Positions 34,711 through 43,145 are shown, counted from the stretch's first letter. The stretch: DNA of 64,000 nucleotides from Phycisphaeraceae bacterium (GCA_029260715.1 JAJDCS010000028.1:62001-126000); one strand, 5' to 3'. The notes: a model not told the origin generated them from the sequence alone. Numbers and translations: made by a program.

Positions 34711-34820
34711 GAAGCCAGCCGGAGCCTGACGCTCTAAAGCAAATGACATGCTTTCGATTGTCAGCCGTGGCGCGCCTCCGCCAGCAGGATCGGAGCCCTG
34801 TGGCGGAGGCTCTTTTTTTT
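34711..34820 (+). ncRNA. Candidate small RNA with own promoter and terminator
   Basis: An orphan unit in the roughly 470-base gap between the Nudix gene and trmD, both on the minus strand. The promoter boxes predict a start near 34711. The transcript folds into a nested hairpin (CTGAC 34726-34730 with GTCAG 34760-34764; inside it AAAGCA with TGCTTT, 34736-34754) separated by a symmetric 5x5 internal loop, and ends in a perfect intrinsic terminator. No ORF of note lies inside. Size (about 110 bases) and layout fit a trans-acting or housekeeping small RNA. The SRP core motif is not seen. Confidence 0.55.
34774..34820 (+). terminator. Intrinsic terminator of the small RNA
   Basis: A perfect 10-bp stem GCCTCCGCCA/TGGCGGAGGC, extended inside by CAGG/CCTG, is followed by TCTTTTTTTT. 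The T-run is on the plus strand only, so it cannot serve the minus-strand genes on either side. Confidence 0.88.
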
Positions 34821-34953
34821 CACACATACAAAATCACAAACGCGACAGACCATCGCTCACGCAATCAAACATTCATATAAACCATGCACAGTTCATATTT
34901 TGATTGCGCGTCGAACACGTCACCTTCACACAAATGATTAACACAACCCCACG

Positions 34954-35721
34954 TCACGACCCGCGCGTGTTTTCATTTTCAACACCATCGCTGTCAGGCG
35001 CAATCAAATCAGGCCGACGCGCGACAGTGCGCCGCTGCGATTGTTCACGTCGCCACGCCTCGATACGCGCGTGATCACCGCTCACAAGCACGCCCGGTAC
35101 TTCCATGCCCTGCCAAATCTGCGGGCGTGTGTAGTGCGGGTGGTCTAGCAGCCCGTCGCTTCCGTCTGAAAAACTCTCGCAACACGCTGACTCGTCATCG
35201 CCCAGCACGCCCGGCAGCAACCGCACCACCGCGTCAATCAACACCATCGCCGGCAACTCGCCGCCCGTCAAGACGTAATCGCCAATGCTGATCTCCTGTA
35301 TCGGGTTTAGTTTTTCAATCACGCGCTCGTCGATGCCCTCGTAGTGCCCCGCGATGATCAGCAGCCTCCGCTCTTTCGACAGTTTTTGCACAATGCCCTG
35401 ATCCAGCGTTCTGCCTTGCGGGGTCATCAACACGCGCATCGCCGGACGCGGGTCTTGCGATTCGACCGCGCGCACCGCGTCCCAGATCGGCTGACACTGC
35501 ATCACCATGCCGGGCCCACCGCCGAACGGGCGGTGGTCCACCTTCTGGTGCTTGTCTTGGGTGTGGTCGCGGATATTCGTCAGGTGGTAGCTCACCGCGG
35601 GCGGGCGCGGCGATTGCTCGTCTTTGGGGTCTTCAAGGGATTGCCCCGCCCGCTTGAGGATGCTCGAGCCCAGCACACCCTCAAACATCTCAGGGAATAG
35701 CGTTAGGATATCAAAGCGCAC
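34954..35721 (-). CDS. trmD: tRNA (guanine37-N1)-methyltransferase
   Basis: A 255-residue SPOUT methyltransferase that methylates G37 of tRNA next to the anticodon, preventing frameshifts. It has the N-terminus MRFDILTLFPEMFEGVLGSSIL, the VDHRPFGGGPGMVM segment and the trefoil-knot SAM site GHYEGIDERV and EISIGDYVLTGGELPAMVLIDAVVRLLPGVLG. The C-terminal tail is long and Arg/Asp-rich. It follows rpsP by 83 bases on the same strand. rimM and rplS, which usually complete this operon, are not seen around it. Confidence 0.96.
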   Translation of the reverse strand: MRFDILTLFPEMFEGVLGSSILKRAGQSLEDPKDEQSPRPPAVSYHLTNIRDHTQDKHQKVDHRPFGGGPGMVMQCQPIWDAVRAVESQDPRPAMRVLMTPQGRTLDQGIVQKLSKERRLLIIAGHYEGIDERVIEKLNPIQEISIGDYVLTGGELPAMVLIDAVVRLLPGVLGDDESACCESFSDGSDGLLDHPHYTRPQIWQGMEVPGVLVSGDHARIEAWRREQSQRRTVARRPDLIAPDSDGVENENTRGS

Positions 35722-35804
35722 AGGCCCACCTCATCGTTTCACGCGGGCTTCGGACCGCCCCACTTTACTACGATGATAGGCCCCGACGCGTTGTGTTGAA
35801 AGGT

Positions 35805-36077
35805 CTAGCTAACCGCTTTGCCAGGCGTGGGGTCGATCCCGGCCTTCTTGAGCAGGGACCGCACCGTAGTCGAAGGCTGAGCACCCACGCTCAACCAATA
35901 CTTCACCCGCTCCTGATTAAACTGCACCGCTTTGTCAGCCGCGGGCTCGATCGGGTCGTAGAAACCCAACTCCTCGATGGACTTGCCGTCGCGCGGCGAG
36001 CGCCCATCGATAGCATTGAGCCTGTAAAACGGGCGGTGCCGCCTGCCAAAACGCTTGAGTCTAAGTTTCACCGCCAC
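35805..36077 (-). CDS. rpsP: 30S ribosomal protein S16
   Basis: About 90 residues from a GTG start at 36077: MAVKLRLKRFGRRHRPFYRLN, then SIEELGFYDPI and ERVKYWLSVGAQPSTTVRSLLKKAG. All match S16, an assembly protein of the small subunit. The frame opens at an ATG 10 codons earlier (36107), but AGGAG lies about 7 bases before the GTG, and the family starts at AVKLRL, so GTG is preferred. It lies just upstream of trmD. Confidence 0.95.
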   Translation of the reverse strand: MAVKLRLKRFGRRHRPFYRLNAIDGRSPRDGKSIEELGFYDPIEPAADKAVQFNQERVKYWLSVGAQPSTTVRSLLKKAGIDPTPGKAVS

Positions 36078-36213
36078 GGATGATCTCCTCGGTTCAAATC
36101 GATCCATTCAAAATACAGCCCCTTATCATAGCGGCTGCTGGCTGCTATTCAATCCCGGTCCATGCAAGGGGCTAGGAGCCCGATTGCGCCGCCGCCACCG
36201 CCCGCCAATCCAC

Positions 36214-36726
36214 TTATATCGCGTACCGCTCGATCACCTCGTCCCACCTGCCCTGCGCTTTGAGGATGTGCTCGATCGCGTCGCGCGCCGCCCCTCGCCC
36301 CCCCCGCACCGCCGTGACATACCTCGCCTCGCTGCGCACCTCCGCCACCGCGTCCGCCACCGCCATCGGATACCCACACCGCAGCATGGCTGGCAGGTCG
36401 ATCAGGTCGTCCCCCAGATACGCCGCTTCCTCCGGGGCCACGCCCGTCTGCTGGCACAGCGTCTCAAACCCCACCGCTTTGTCGCCGGCCCCCTGGATGA
36501 AGTGCTTCACGCCCAAGTCCAGCATGCGAATAGTCACAGCCCGCGTCGACCGCCCCGTCAACACCCCCACCTTTAGCCCAAGCGACATCGCAGCTTTGAT
36601 CGCGAAACCGTCACGCACGTGGAACCGCTTCGACTCAACCCCGTGGTCGTCGACATGGATCGCCCCGTCCGTCAGCACGCCGTCCACGTCGAAGATCAAC
36701 AGCTTGATAGCGGACGGGTCGCTCAT
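36214..36726 (-). CDS. kdsC: 3-deoxy-D-manno-octulosonate 8-phosphate phosphatase
   Basis: A 170-residue HAD phosphatase of the KdsC type. It has motif I FDVDGVLTDG (nucleophile Asp and DxD), GVLTGRSTRAVTIRMLDLGV with motif II, an invariant Lys in GDKAVGFETL, and motif IV YLGDDLIDLPAML. It releases Kdo from Kdo-8-phosphate in the lipopolysaccharide inner-core pathway. Being short and lacking a cap domain is typical, since the enzyme works as a tetramer. kdsD lies upstream on the same strand, separated by a repeat-filled 205-base gap. Confidence 0.9.
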   Translation of the reverse strand: MSDPSAIKLLIFDVDGVLTDGAIHVDDHGVESKRFHVRDGFAIKAAMSLGLKVGVLTGRSTRAVTIRMLDLGVKHFIQGAGDKAVGFETLCQQTGVAPEEAAYLGDDLIDLPAMLRCGYPMAVADAVAEVRSEARYVTAVRGGRGAARDAIEHILKAQGRWDEVIERYAI

Positions 36727-36768
36727 AATGAGAATCGGTGTCGGGTTTTAGTCTTAAAAGCTGTTTAA

Positions 36769-36872
36769 AACCCCTCTCCCCTTGAGGGAAGAGGCTGGGT
36801 GAGGGGTGAGAGCCTGAAAAAAACACGAACCCGACCCTCCCCTAACCCCTCCCTGAGAGGGAGGGGGATTTT
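36769..36872. repeat. Inverted pair of CCCCTC-rich palindromic repeats
   Basis: In the gap between kdsC and kdsD, 36769-36812 (CCCCTCTCCCC, short centre, GGGTGAGGGG) and 36833-36872 (hairpin CCCCTCCCT/AGGGAGGGG, 36846-36866) are similar sequences in opposite orientation. Each is bordered by a run of A or T on the inner or outer side. The layout matches widespread intergenic repeats of the CCCTCTCC type. The T-run at 36869-36875 could also act as a plus-strand terminator, but no plus-strand gene precedes it. Confidence 0.6.
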
Positions 36873-36931
36873 TTTGAAACGGCTTCCTATTTAAAAAAGA
36901 AGGCCGCTTTAATAAAGAAGTCCACATCGCC

Positions 36932-38047
36932 CTACTCCTCGATCACCTTCAACGCGATCAGGTCTTGCACGTCCAACAGCCCCAGCGGCCGACCCTGCGC
37001 GTCCACCACGGGCAACTCGTCGATCCGGTATTCACGCACCATCTGCACCGCGTCGCGCACCAGGTTCGCATCCGTCAGCCGCCGCGGGTTGGCCGTCATC
37101 ACACCGCTGATCGGCTGATTGAGCCCGTCATACCCTTCGCGGATCAGCAACCGCCGCAGGTCGCCATCCGTAAAAATACCCGCCAGCTTGCCGCTTGCGT
37201 CCACCACCAGCACCGCCCCCGCCCGCCGCGCGCCAGCCGACGGCACTTCCGCTCCGATCGCCTGCGCCACCGTGGCGCTAACCGGCACCAGCGGTAGATT
37301 CTGATCGGCCCGGAACCGCATCGCGTCCACCACAGGCATAAGCTTGCGACCCAGCACACCGCCAGGGTGAACCTTGCGGAAGTCGTCCACGCTGAAGCTC
37401 CGTCGCCTGCTCACCGCCATAGCCAGCGCGTCGCCCAACGCCAGCATCGCCGTCGTGCTCGCCGTCGGCGCCAGGTTCAGCGGGCAGGCTTCTGTTACGT
37501 CACCCACGCACAGCACCACCGTCGCTAGCCTCGCCAGGTCGCTCTGGTCTTGACCCACAATCGCGATCACAGGCACGCGGTCCTGCTTGAGGATCGTCGC
37601 CAGCGTTACCACCTCTTCCGTGCTGCCGCCGAACGAGAGGATCAGCACCACGTCCCCGCGTCGCACGCGCCCCAGGTCGCCGTGCAGGGCTTCGGTCGGG
37701 TGCAAAAAGTGGCTGGGCGTGCCGGTCGACGCCAGCGTCGCGGAAATCTTCTGCCCAATTAGCCCGCTCTTGCCCAAGCCGCTGACGACGACCGTCCCGC
37801 CGCCCGCCTCGCGGCGTTGCCCATCCGCGGAAGCCGTCGCCTCCAGGATCAACCCGATCGCCTGATCGAACGCCGGGGTAATCTCGATCCGCCCGATCGC
37901 CTCGGCCTCGACACGCAACACCTCGCGCGCGTACGCCGCGTCGGACTGGGCCTCCCCCCCCTCCTGCTGCGCACCGCCCGCCGACAACTTTGTCGGGCCC
38001 GGCTTGGCGCCGGCGCGTCCCACGGCTTGACCTTTGGCTTGGTTCAT
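36932..38047 (-). CDS. kdsD: Arabinose-5-phosphate isomerase (SIS plus two CBS domains)
   Basis: A 371-residue enzyme of the KdsD/KpsF family converting ribulose-5-phosphate to arabinose-5-phosphate, the precursor of Kdo. It has an N-terminal SIS domain with SGLGKSGLIGQKISATLASTGTPSHFLHPTEALHGDLG and LSFGGSTEEV, then two CBS domains (about 245-300 and 310-370). About 35 Gly/Ala/Gln-rich residues precede the usual start, so translation may begin further in. It is divergent from scpA across a 92-base gap. Confidence 0.9.
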   Translation of the reverse strand: MNQAKGQAVGRAGAKPGPTKLSAGGAQQEGGEAQSDAAYAREVLRVEAEAIGRIEITPAFDQAIGLILEATASADGQRREAGGGTVVVSGLGKSGLIGQKISATLASTGTPSHFLHPTEALHGDLGRVRRGDVVLILSFGGSTEEVVTLATILKQDRVPVIAIVGQDQSDLARLATVVLCVGDVTEACPLNLAPTASTTAMLALGDALAMAVSRRRSFSVDDFRKVHPGGVLGRKLMPVVDAMRFRADQNLPLVPVSATVAQAIGAEVPSAGARRAGAVLVVDASGKLAGIFTDGDLRRLLIREGYDGLNQPISGVMTANPRRLTDANLVRDAVQMVREYRIDELPVVDAQGRPLGLLDVQDLIALKVIEE

Positions 38048-38139
38048 AGGCTAAACACGGGTAAGCTTATACATAAGTTACATGAGTCCGCGTCACGCGA
38101 CGCTGACCCACCGCACCCTTTGTTGCAGCACCATATCCT

Positions 38140-39129
38140 ATGCAAGATTACCGCGTCGAGCTTGATTCATACAGCGGGCCTCTGGACCTGCTGCTCTACC
38201 TGGTGCGTCGTCACGAGATCGACCTGCATGATATACCGATCGCCCAGCTAACGGAACAGTACATCCAGCACATCAAGCTGATGCAGCAGATCGACGTGGA
38301 GATGGCCGGCGAGTTCCTCGTCATGGCTGCCACCCTGCTGGAGATCAAAAGCGCCACGCTCCTGCCCAAGCCCACCATCGACCCTGACGAGCCCGAAGAA
38401 GCGGAAAACCCGCTCGACCCGCGCTACGAACTGGTCCAGCAACTGCTCGCCTACAAGCGGTTCAAAGACGCCGCCGCCTCGCTCGAAGACCGCCGCAGGC
38501 TCTGGGAGCAGCACTACCCCTATCAGCCGGTGCGCTCGATCTTCCTCCAACCCGACGCGGACCCCGACGCCGACGAACCCCAAGCCATCGAGATCGACCT
38601 CGAAGACGTCAGCGTCATGGACCTTTGCGAAGCCTACACGCGCGTGCTCGAATCCGTGGGCAAGCAGCCGGCTTTCCACGAGATTGTTTACGACGACACC
38701 CCCATCGCCCTGCACGCCGAGGACATCGTCGACCGCCTCACCCGCGAAGGGGCGATGAGCCTGCAGAAGATGTTCGTCGGGCGTGAGTCGCGCAGCGAGA
38801 AGATCGGGCTATTCCTAGCCGTGCTCGAACTGGTCCGCCAGTCCAAGATCACGTTCCATCAAGACGACAACAACCAAATCCGCTTAGAGATCCGCCCCAC
38901 CGAGGACACCCCGGAAGACACCCCGCCCGACTCAGACGCGCCGCCCCGCTGGCGCGATCCAGAGACCGGAAAAGTGCAATACGACTGGCCAGACGAAGAG
39001 ACCCGCTTACGCGCCGAACGCAGGGCACACCTGCGCGCGGCTAGAGCGGAAGGGAAAGAAGAGGAGAGTGAAGGTCTTGAGGATGACGAGCAGGACACGG
39101 TGGGGCAAAACACAATCAACGACAATTAA
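38140..39129 (+). CDS. scpA: Segregation and condensation protein A
   Basis: A 329-residue kleisin that bridges SMC heads and partners with ScpB in chromosome condensation. The N-terminal signature is DSYSGPLDLLLYLVRRHEIDLHDIPIAQLTEQY, then GEFLVMAATLLEIKSATLLPKP and ELVQQLLAYKRFKDAA. The winged-helix C-terminal part includes RSEKIGLFLAVLELVRQSKI. A charged C-terminal tail of about 75 residues extends past the usual end. scpB is not adjacent. Confidence 0.93.
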   Translation: MQDYRVELDSYSGPLDLLLYLVRRHEIDLHDIPIAQLTEQYIQHIKLMQQIDVEMAGEFLVMAATLLEIKSATLLPKPTIDPDEPEEAENPLDPRYELVQQLLAYKRFKDAAASLEDRRRLWEQHYPYQPVRSIFLQPDADPDADEPQAIEIDLEDVSVMDLCEAYTRVLESVGKQPAFHEIVYDDTPIALHAEDIVDRLTREGAMSLQKMFVGRESRSEKIGLFLAVLELVRQSKITFHQDDNNQIRLEIRPTEDTPEDTPPDSDAPPRWRDPETGKVQYDWPDEETRLRAERRAHLRAARAEGKEEESEGLEDDEQDTVGQNTINDN

Positions 39130-39133
39130 TCGC

Positions 39134-39204
39134 GCAGGGTGTGCTTCAGCACACCACGATCTAACCGGTGTTTCGCAAACGGTGTGCTGAAGCACAGCCC
39201 TACC
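39134..39204. repeat. Second REP-like inverted pair
   Basis: Unit one (39134-39155, plus) is GCAG followed by the palindrome GGTGTGCT/AGCACACC. Unit two (39181-39204, minus) reads GGTAG followed by GGCTGTGCTTCAGCACACC, the same palindrome with one changed pair. Head and layout match the pair at 29135-29206, although the stems differ. It lies just before the AT-rich channel gene. Confidence 0.65.
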
Positions 39205-39213
39205 CGACTTAGC

Positions 39214-39930
39214 ATGAACAAACAGTCGACAACACTACTCAAACGGACCATTGAGGACAGTGATACGAAATGGGGGCGTGTATTCGACCTAGCTATCCAA
39301 TCGTTAATTGTCTTTTCACTTATCACCTTTTCCTTTGAAACACTTCCTGGCTTATCGGATTCGACAAGATATTGGTTGTCGCTCGCCGAACTGGCAACTA
39401 TTTCAGTCTTCACCATTGAATATCTGCTTCGGGTATATGTCTCCGATCATAAATTGGCATATATTTTCAGCTTTTTCGGCCTCGTGGACTTGATTGCGAT
39501 AATCCCGTTCTACATCGCACCCGGGGTAGACCTTCGGTCGATCAGAGCGTTTCGGCTGTTACGCCTTTTTCGGATTTTCAAGCTCGTCCGATACAGTATG
39601 GCATTGAGACGATTTCATCGTGCCTTTTTAATTGCCCGGGAAGAAATCATCTTATTTTCCTGCGTGACGATGCTTTTGCTTTACCTCTCAGCCATTGGAA
39701 TCTACTACTTCGAACATAGTGTTCAGCCGGATAAATTTTCGTCTATTTTTCATAGCCTTTGGTGGGCTGTTGTTTCCTTTACAACAGTTGGCTATGGCGA
39801 TATGTATCCCGTTACGACAGGCGGAAAAATGTTCACGTTCTGTGTTTTGCTATTAGGCGTTGGGGTTATTTCTGTTCCAGCAGGCTTAATAGCGTCTGCC
39901 CTTTCTAAAGCAAGAGAATTTGAGGAATAA
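39214..39930 (+). CDS. Voltage-gated potassium channel (six-helix)
   Basis: About 238 residues from the ATG at 39214. There are five outer helices, an S4 voltage sensor with regularly spaced Arg (RAFRLLRLFRIFKLVRY), a pore loop with the K+ selectivity filter TTVGYGDMYP, and S6 (CVLLLGVGVISVPAGLI). The frame opens earlier inside a repeat (39139), but that part is not protein-like. The gene is notably AT-rich against its surroundings, suggesting transfer. No ribosome site is clear. It likely sets membrane potential or K+ flux. Confidence 0.9.
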   Translation: MNKQSTTLLKRTIEDSDTKWGRVFDLAIQSLIVFSLITFSFETLPGLSDSTRYWLSLAELATISVFTIEYLLRVYVSDHKLAYIFSFFGLVDLIAIIPFYIAPGVDLRSIRAFRLLRLFRIFKLVRYSMALRRFHRAFLIAREEIILFSCVTMLLLYLSAIGIYYFEHSVQPDKFSSIFHSLWWAVVSFTTVGYGDMYPVTTGGKMFTFCVLLLGVGVISVPAGLIASALSKAREFEE

Positions 39931-40318
39931 CCATATCGATTGATTGATGACTCAATTCTGAAACCACTCACGTCAGGTGACGGTGTGACATCTCTAAAAA
40001 GGTTCCCGTCGTCAAGCATGGATCGCGTGTTGGGTCAGGGGGGTTCCCAAGCATCTCTGCGGGCTCGTGTGTCCCATATGGTTGGTGCGACGCTGGGCAT
40101 CCCAATCACGCACCCCCACCGCGTTATCGCACCCTCCCGTCAATCTCTACCAATTCTGACACCTGTATTCGCGCTATCCGTATACACCGCATGGCAATCG
40201 CGTTGATAGGCGTTCCGATTCATCCGAAACGACAGTACGGCGTTGTTTGTTCGCTGGGCGTTACCGGACGCAAGCAACGCGTGACCACGAACCGCCAACC
40301 GGCCTGAAGGAAACTCCC
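39931..40318. other. Gene-free gap before transketolase
   Basis: About 390 bases of mixed composition. A short open frame (39940-40206) has no ribosome site, no recognisable protein and odd composition, so I do not call it. A weak promoter-like pair (CTGACA, then TATACA 19 bases on, near 40157-40187) may serve the transketolase gene. Confidence 0.4.
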
Positions 40319-42406
40319 ATGACCACCCCCACGGCACCAAACAGCAGCATCGAAGAGCTCGCCATCAACACCATCCGCACGCTGAGCATGGACGCCGTAC
40401 AGGCCGCCAACTCCGGCCACCCCGGCACGGCCATGGCCATGGCGCCGCTCGTCTACCGGCTGTGGAACCAGCACCTGCGGTTCGATCCCAACGACCCTAT
40501 TTGGCCAAACCGCGACCGGTTCGTCCTGTCAGCCGGGCACGCGTCCATGCTGCTGTATTCCATGTTGCACCTGACGGGCGTCAAAGCCGTCAACGAAAAA
40601 TACGAGAAGCTCGGCAAGCTGTCGGTCACGCTCGAAGACATCAAGAATTTCCGCCAGCTCGACAGCAAGTGTCCCGGCCACCCCGAGTACCGCTGGACGT
40701 CGGGCATCGAGACGACGACCGGCCCGCTGGGGCAGGGCGTGGCGACGAGCGTGGGCATGGCCATCGCCAGCCGGTGGAGCGCCAAGCACTTCAACCGCGT
40801 CGGATTCGACATGTTCGGCTACAACGTCTACGCCCTGTGCGGCGACGGGTGCATGATGGAGGGTGTGTCCAACGAGGCAGCCTCCCTGGCCGGACACCTC
40901 AAGCTCTCCAACCTCTGCTGGGTCTACGACAACAACCGCATCACCATCGAGGGCAGCACGGACCTGGCATTCAGCGAAGACGTGGCCACGCGCTTCATCG
41001 CCCTGGGCTGGAACGTCACGCGCGTCGGCGACGCCAACGACCTGGACATGATCGACCGCGCATTCAATACCTTCCGCCAAGAGACCAACCGCCCCACGCT
41101 GATCATCGTCGACAGCCACATCGCGTTCGGCGCGCCCACCAAGCAAGACACCGCAGATGCTCACGGCGCCCCCCTGGGCGACGAGGAGATCAAGCTGACC
41201 AAGCGTTTCTACGGCTGGCCCGAGGACAAGAAATTCCACGTGCCCGACGAGGTGATCAAGCACTTCAACGAGGGCATCGGCACGCGCGGCGGTGGCATGC
41301 GCAATCAGTGGATCGACCGGTTCGGCTCGTATCAGCAGGCCCACCCCGAGTTGGCCGACCAGGTCTACAAGATGATGCACCGCCAGTTGCCAGACGGGTG
41401 GGACAAAGACCTGCCTGTGTTCGAGGCGGACCCCAAGGGGTTGGCCTCGCGCGTGTCGTCGGGCAAGGTGCTCAACGCGTTGGCTAAAAACGTGCCCTGG
41501 CTCATGGGCGGGGCCGCGGACCTGGCGCCCTCAACCATGACCAACCTGACCTTCGAAGAAGCCGGTGATTTCTCCGCAGCCACCCCAGGCGGACGGAACT
41601 TCCACTTTGGCGTACGCGAACACGCGATGAGCTCGATCCTCAACGGCCTAGCCCTATCCAAAATACGCCCGTTCGGCGCGGGGTTCCTGATCTTCAGCGA
41701 CTACGCCCGACCGACCATCCGCTTGGCGGCACTGATGGAAATCCCCACGCTGTTTATCTTCACGCACGATTCAATCGGTGTGGGCGAAGACGGCCCAACG
41801 CACCAACCCGTGGAGCACATCGCGTCGCTGCGGGCCATCCCCGGCGTGGTCACGCTGCGCCCGGGCGACGCCAACGAAGTCATCGAAGCGTGGAAGGTCA
41901 TCCTGCAGCAAAGCCGCGAGCCGGCTGTGCTGGTGCTGTCGCGACAGAACCTGCCCACGCTTGACCGCAACCAATTCGCCCCGGCTTCGGGCGTTGCCCA
42001 AGGCGCGTACGTCCTTGCCGATGCGCCCAACAAGAAACCCGATGTCATTTTGATCGGCACCGGCAGCGAGCTGAGCCTGTGTGTGCAAGCCTACGAGCAG
42101 CTCAAAGCAGAAGGCGTGGCGGCGCGCGTGGTCAGCATGCCCTCGTGGGAATTGTTCGACAAACAGTCGCAAGAGTACCGAGACACCGTGCTGCCCCCGC
42201 ACGTCACCGCGCGCGTGGCGGTCGAGCAAGCGTCTACCTTCGGGTGGGAGCGATACGTCGGCGCCTCCGGCGCGATCATCGGCATGAACACGTTCGGTGC
42301 GTCTGCCCCGCTCAAGGAGTTGCAGTCACGGTTTGGGTTCACGCCCGAGGCGGTGGCGGGGGCGGCTAAGAAGCAACTCGAAACAGCGCGACGCGTGGCG
42401 GCGTAA
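40319..42406 (+). CDS. tkt: Transketolase
   Basis: About 695 residues from the ATG at 40319, with GAAGGA about 7 bases upstream; the frame opens earlier at 40247. It has thiamine-diphosphate domains in order: NSGHPGTAMAMAP, LSAGHASMLLYS, TTTGPLGQGVATSVGMAIA and the TPP/Mg motif GDGCMMEGVSNEA to YDNNRITIEG. The pyrimidine domain has FHFGVREHAMSSILNGLAL and HDSIGVGEDGPTHQPVEH, followed by a C-terminal domain. It interconverts sugar phosphates in the pentose phosphate pathway, supplying ribose and erythrose-4-phosphate for aroA-type aromatic synthesis. Confidence 0.97.
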   Translation: MTTPTAPNSSIEELAINTIRTLSMDAVQAANSGHPGTAMAMAPLVYRLWNQHLRFDPNDPIWPNRDRFVLSAGHASMLLYSMLHLTGVKAVNEKYEKLGKLSVTLEDIKNFRQLDSKCPGHPEYRWTSGIETTTGPLGQGVATSVGMAIASRWSAKHFNRVGFDMFGYNVYALCGDGCMMEGVSNEAASLAGHLKLSNLCWVYDNNRITIEGSTDLAFSEDVATRFIALGWNVTRVGDANDLDMIDRAFNTFRQETNRPTLIIVDSHIAFGAPTKQDTADAHGAPLGDEEIKLTKRFYGWPEDKKFHVPDEVIKHFNEGIGTRGGGMRNQWIDRFGSYQQAHPELADQVYKMMHRQLPDGWDKDLPVFEADPKGLASRVSSGKVLNALAKNVPWLMGGAADLAPSTMTNLTFEEAGDFSAATPGGRNFHFGVREHAMSSILNGLALSKIRPFGAGFLIFSDYARPTIRLAALMEIPTLFIFTHDSIGVGEDGPTHQPVEHIASLRAIPGVVTLRPGDANEVIEAWKVILQQSREPAVLVLSRQNLPTLDRNQFAPASGVAQGAYVLADAPNKKPDVILIGTGSELSLCVQAYEQLKAEGVAARVVSMPSWELFDKQSQEYRDTVLPPHVTARVAVEQASTFGWERYVGASGAIIGMNTFGASAPLKELQSRFGFTPEAVAGAAKKQLETARRVAA

Positions 42407-42461
42407 GGGCTACTCAAGTCCCGTGTCAGTTCAATGACCTGACCTACAGATTACATTGTGA

Positions 42462-43145
42462 TCATGAGCCGTCGCCGCGACGCGCCCGCGGCGCACGCCC
42501 CGCGTCGGCCCAGTGGGGGTAGCCCATGCGCTGGCTGATCCGCGCACGGAGGTTACGCACGACTTGATTCACAGCCGCGTCGTCACGGGTCGCGGTCAGG
42601 TGCCCCTCCAAAGCCGCTTCGCCCAGCAAGTCTTCGAAGCCGGCGCTGCGGTCGGTTAGCCGTAGCGTAACTTCCCAAATATCAGCGCGAAAAATCGGCC
42701 CGCCGGGGTTGTCGACCGGGTACACAAACCCCGCGCCGCTGTACACGCCCACCTCACGGCCGCTGGGGCCGCTGAAGATGGCGTAGTGGACCGTGGCGTT
42801 GGTGGCGGTCGGGTCGATCGGGGTTCGCCCGGCGCGCGGCTTCCAGAAGACACGGATCGTCGCGACCTGACGCGCGTCTTGCTTCGCCCCGTCCGTCGGG
42901 CCGTCCAGCAAGACGAGTGTGAGCGTGTTCGTGTCGTTCATGCTGTAAAGCGCGGTCTGGAACTCGCCCAGCAGCAGCCGATCGGGCCACGTCTGGCTGG
43001 TCACCACCAACCCGTGTTGGTGATACGTCGTACACCCCGCGAGCATCAAAAGGAAAGCCAGCAGGCAGGCGTCATGGCGGCGAGCCGCCCTCAAAAAGTG
43101 TTGCCCGCACCGCACCGCTTGTAAGCACCAGCCGTGCGTGGTCAT
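42462..43145 (-). CDS. Lipoprotein of unknown function
   Basis: A 227-residue protein with a lipobox FLLMLAGC (lipid Cys at about residue 38) and a beta-rich body (for example TLTLVLLDGPTDG and VHYAIFSGPSGREVGVYSGAGFV). The n-region before the hydrophobic stretch is about 27 residues, longer than normal. A GTG at 43115 would shorten it. I keep 43145 because the ATG overlaps the upstream stop in an ATGA arrangement, indicating coupling with the amidohydrolase gene. No known domain recognised. Confidence 0.65.
   Translation of the reverse strand: MTTHGWCLQAVRCGQHFLRAARRHDACLLAFLLMLAGCTTYHQHGLVVTSQTWPDRLLLGEFQTALYSMNDTNTLTLVLLDGPTDGAKQDARQVATIRVFWKPRAGRTPIDPTATNATVHYAIFSGPSGREVGVYSGAGFVYPVDNPGGPIFRADIWEVTLRLTDRSAGFEDLLGEAALEGHLTATRDDAAVNQVVRNLRARISQRMGYPHWADAGRAPRARRGDGS

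Noticed and set aside
36090-36110. T-loop-like GGTTCAAATC sequence
   Set aside because: It is the reverse complement of the region just before the rpsP start and no acceptor or anticodon arms surround it, so it is not a tRNA.
36846-36875. Intrinsic terminator for a plus-strand gene
   Set aside because: The stem and T-run are good, but no plus-strand gene lies upstream, and the sequence is better explained as one half of an inverted repeat pair.
39940-40206. 88-residue plus-strand open frame
   Set aside because: No ribosome site, no recognisable domain and atypical composition; it follows the channel gene by ten bases only by chance.
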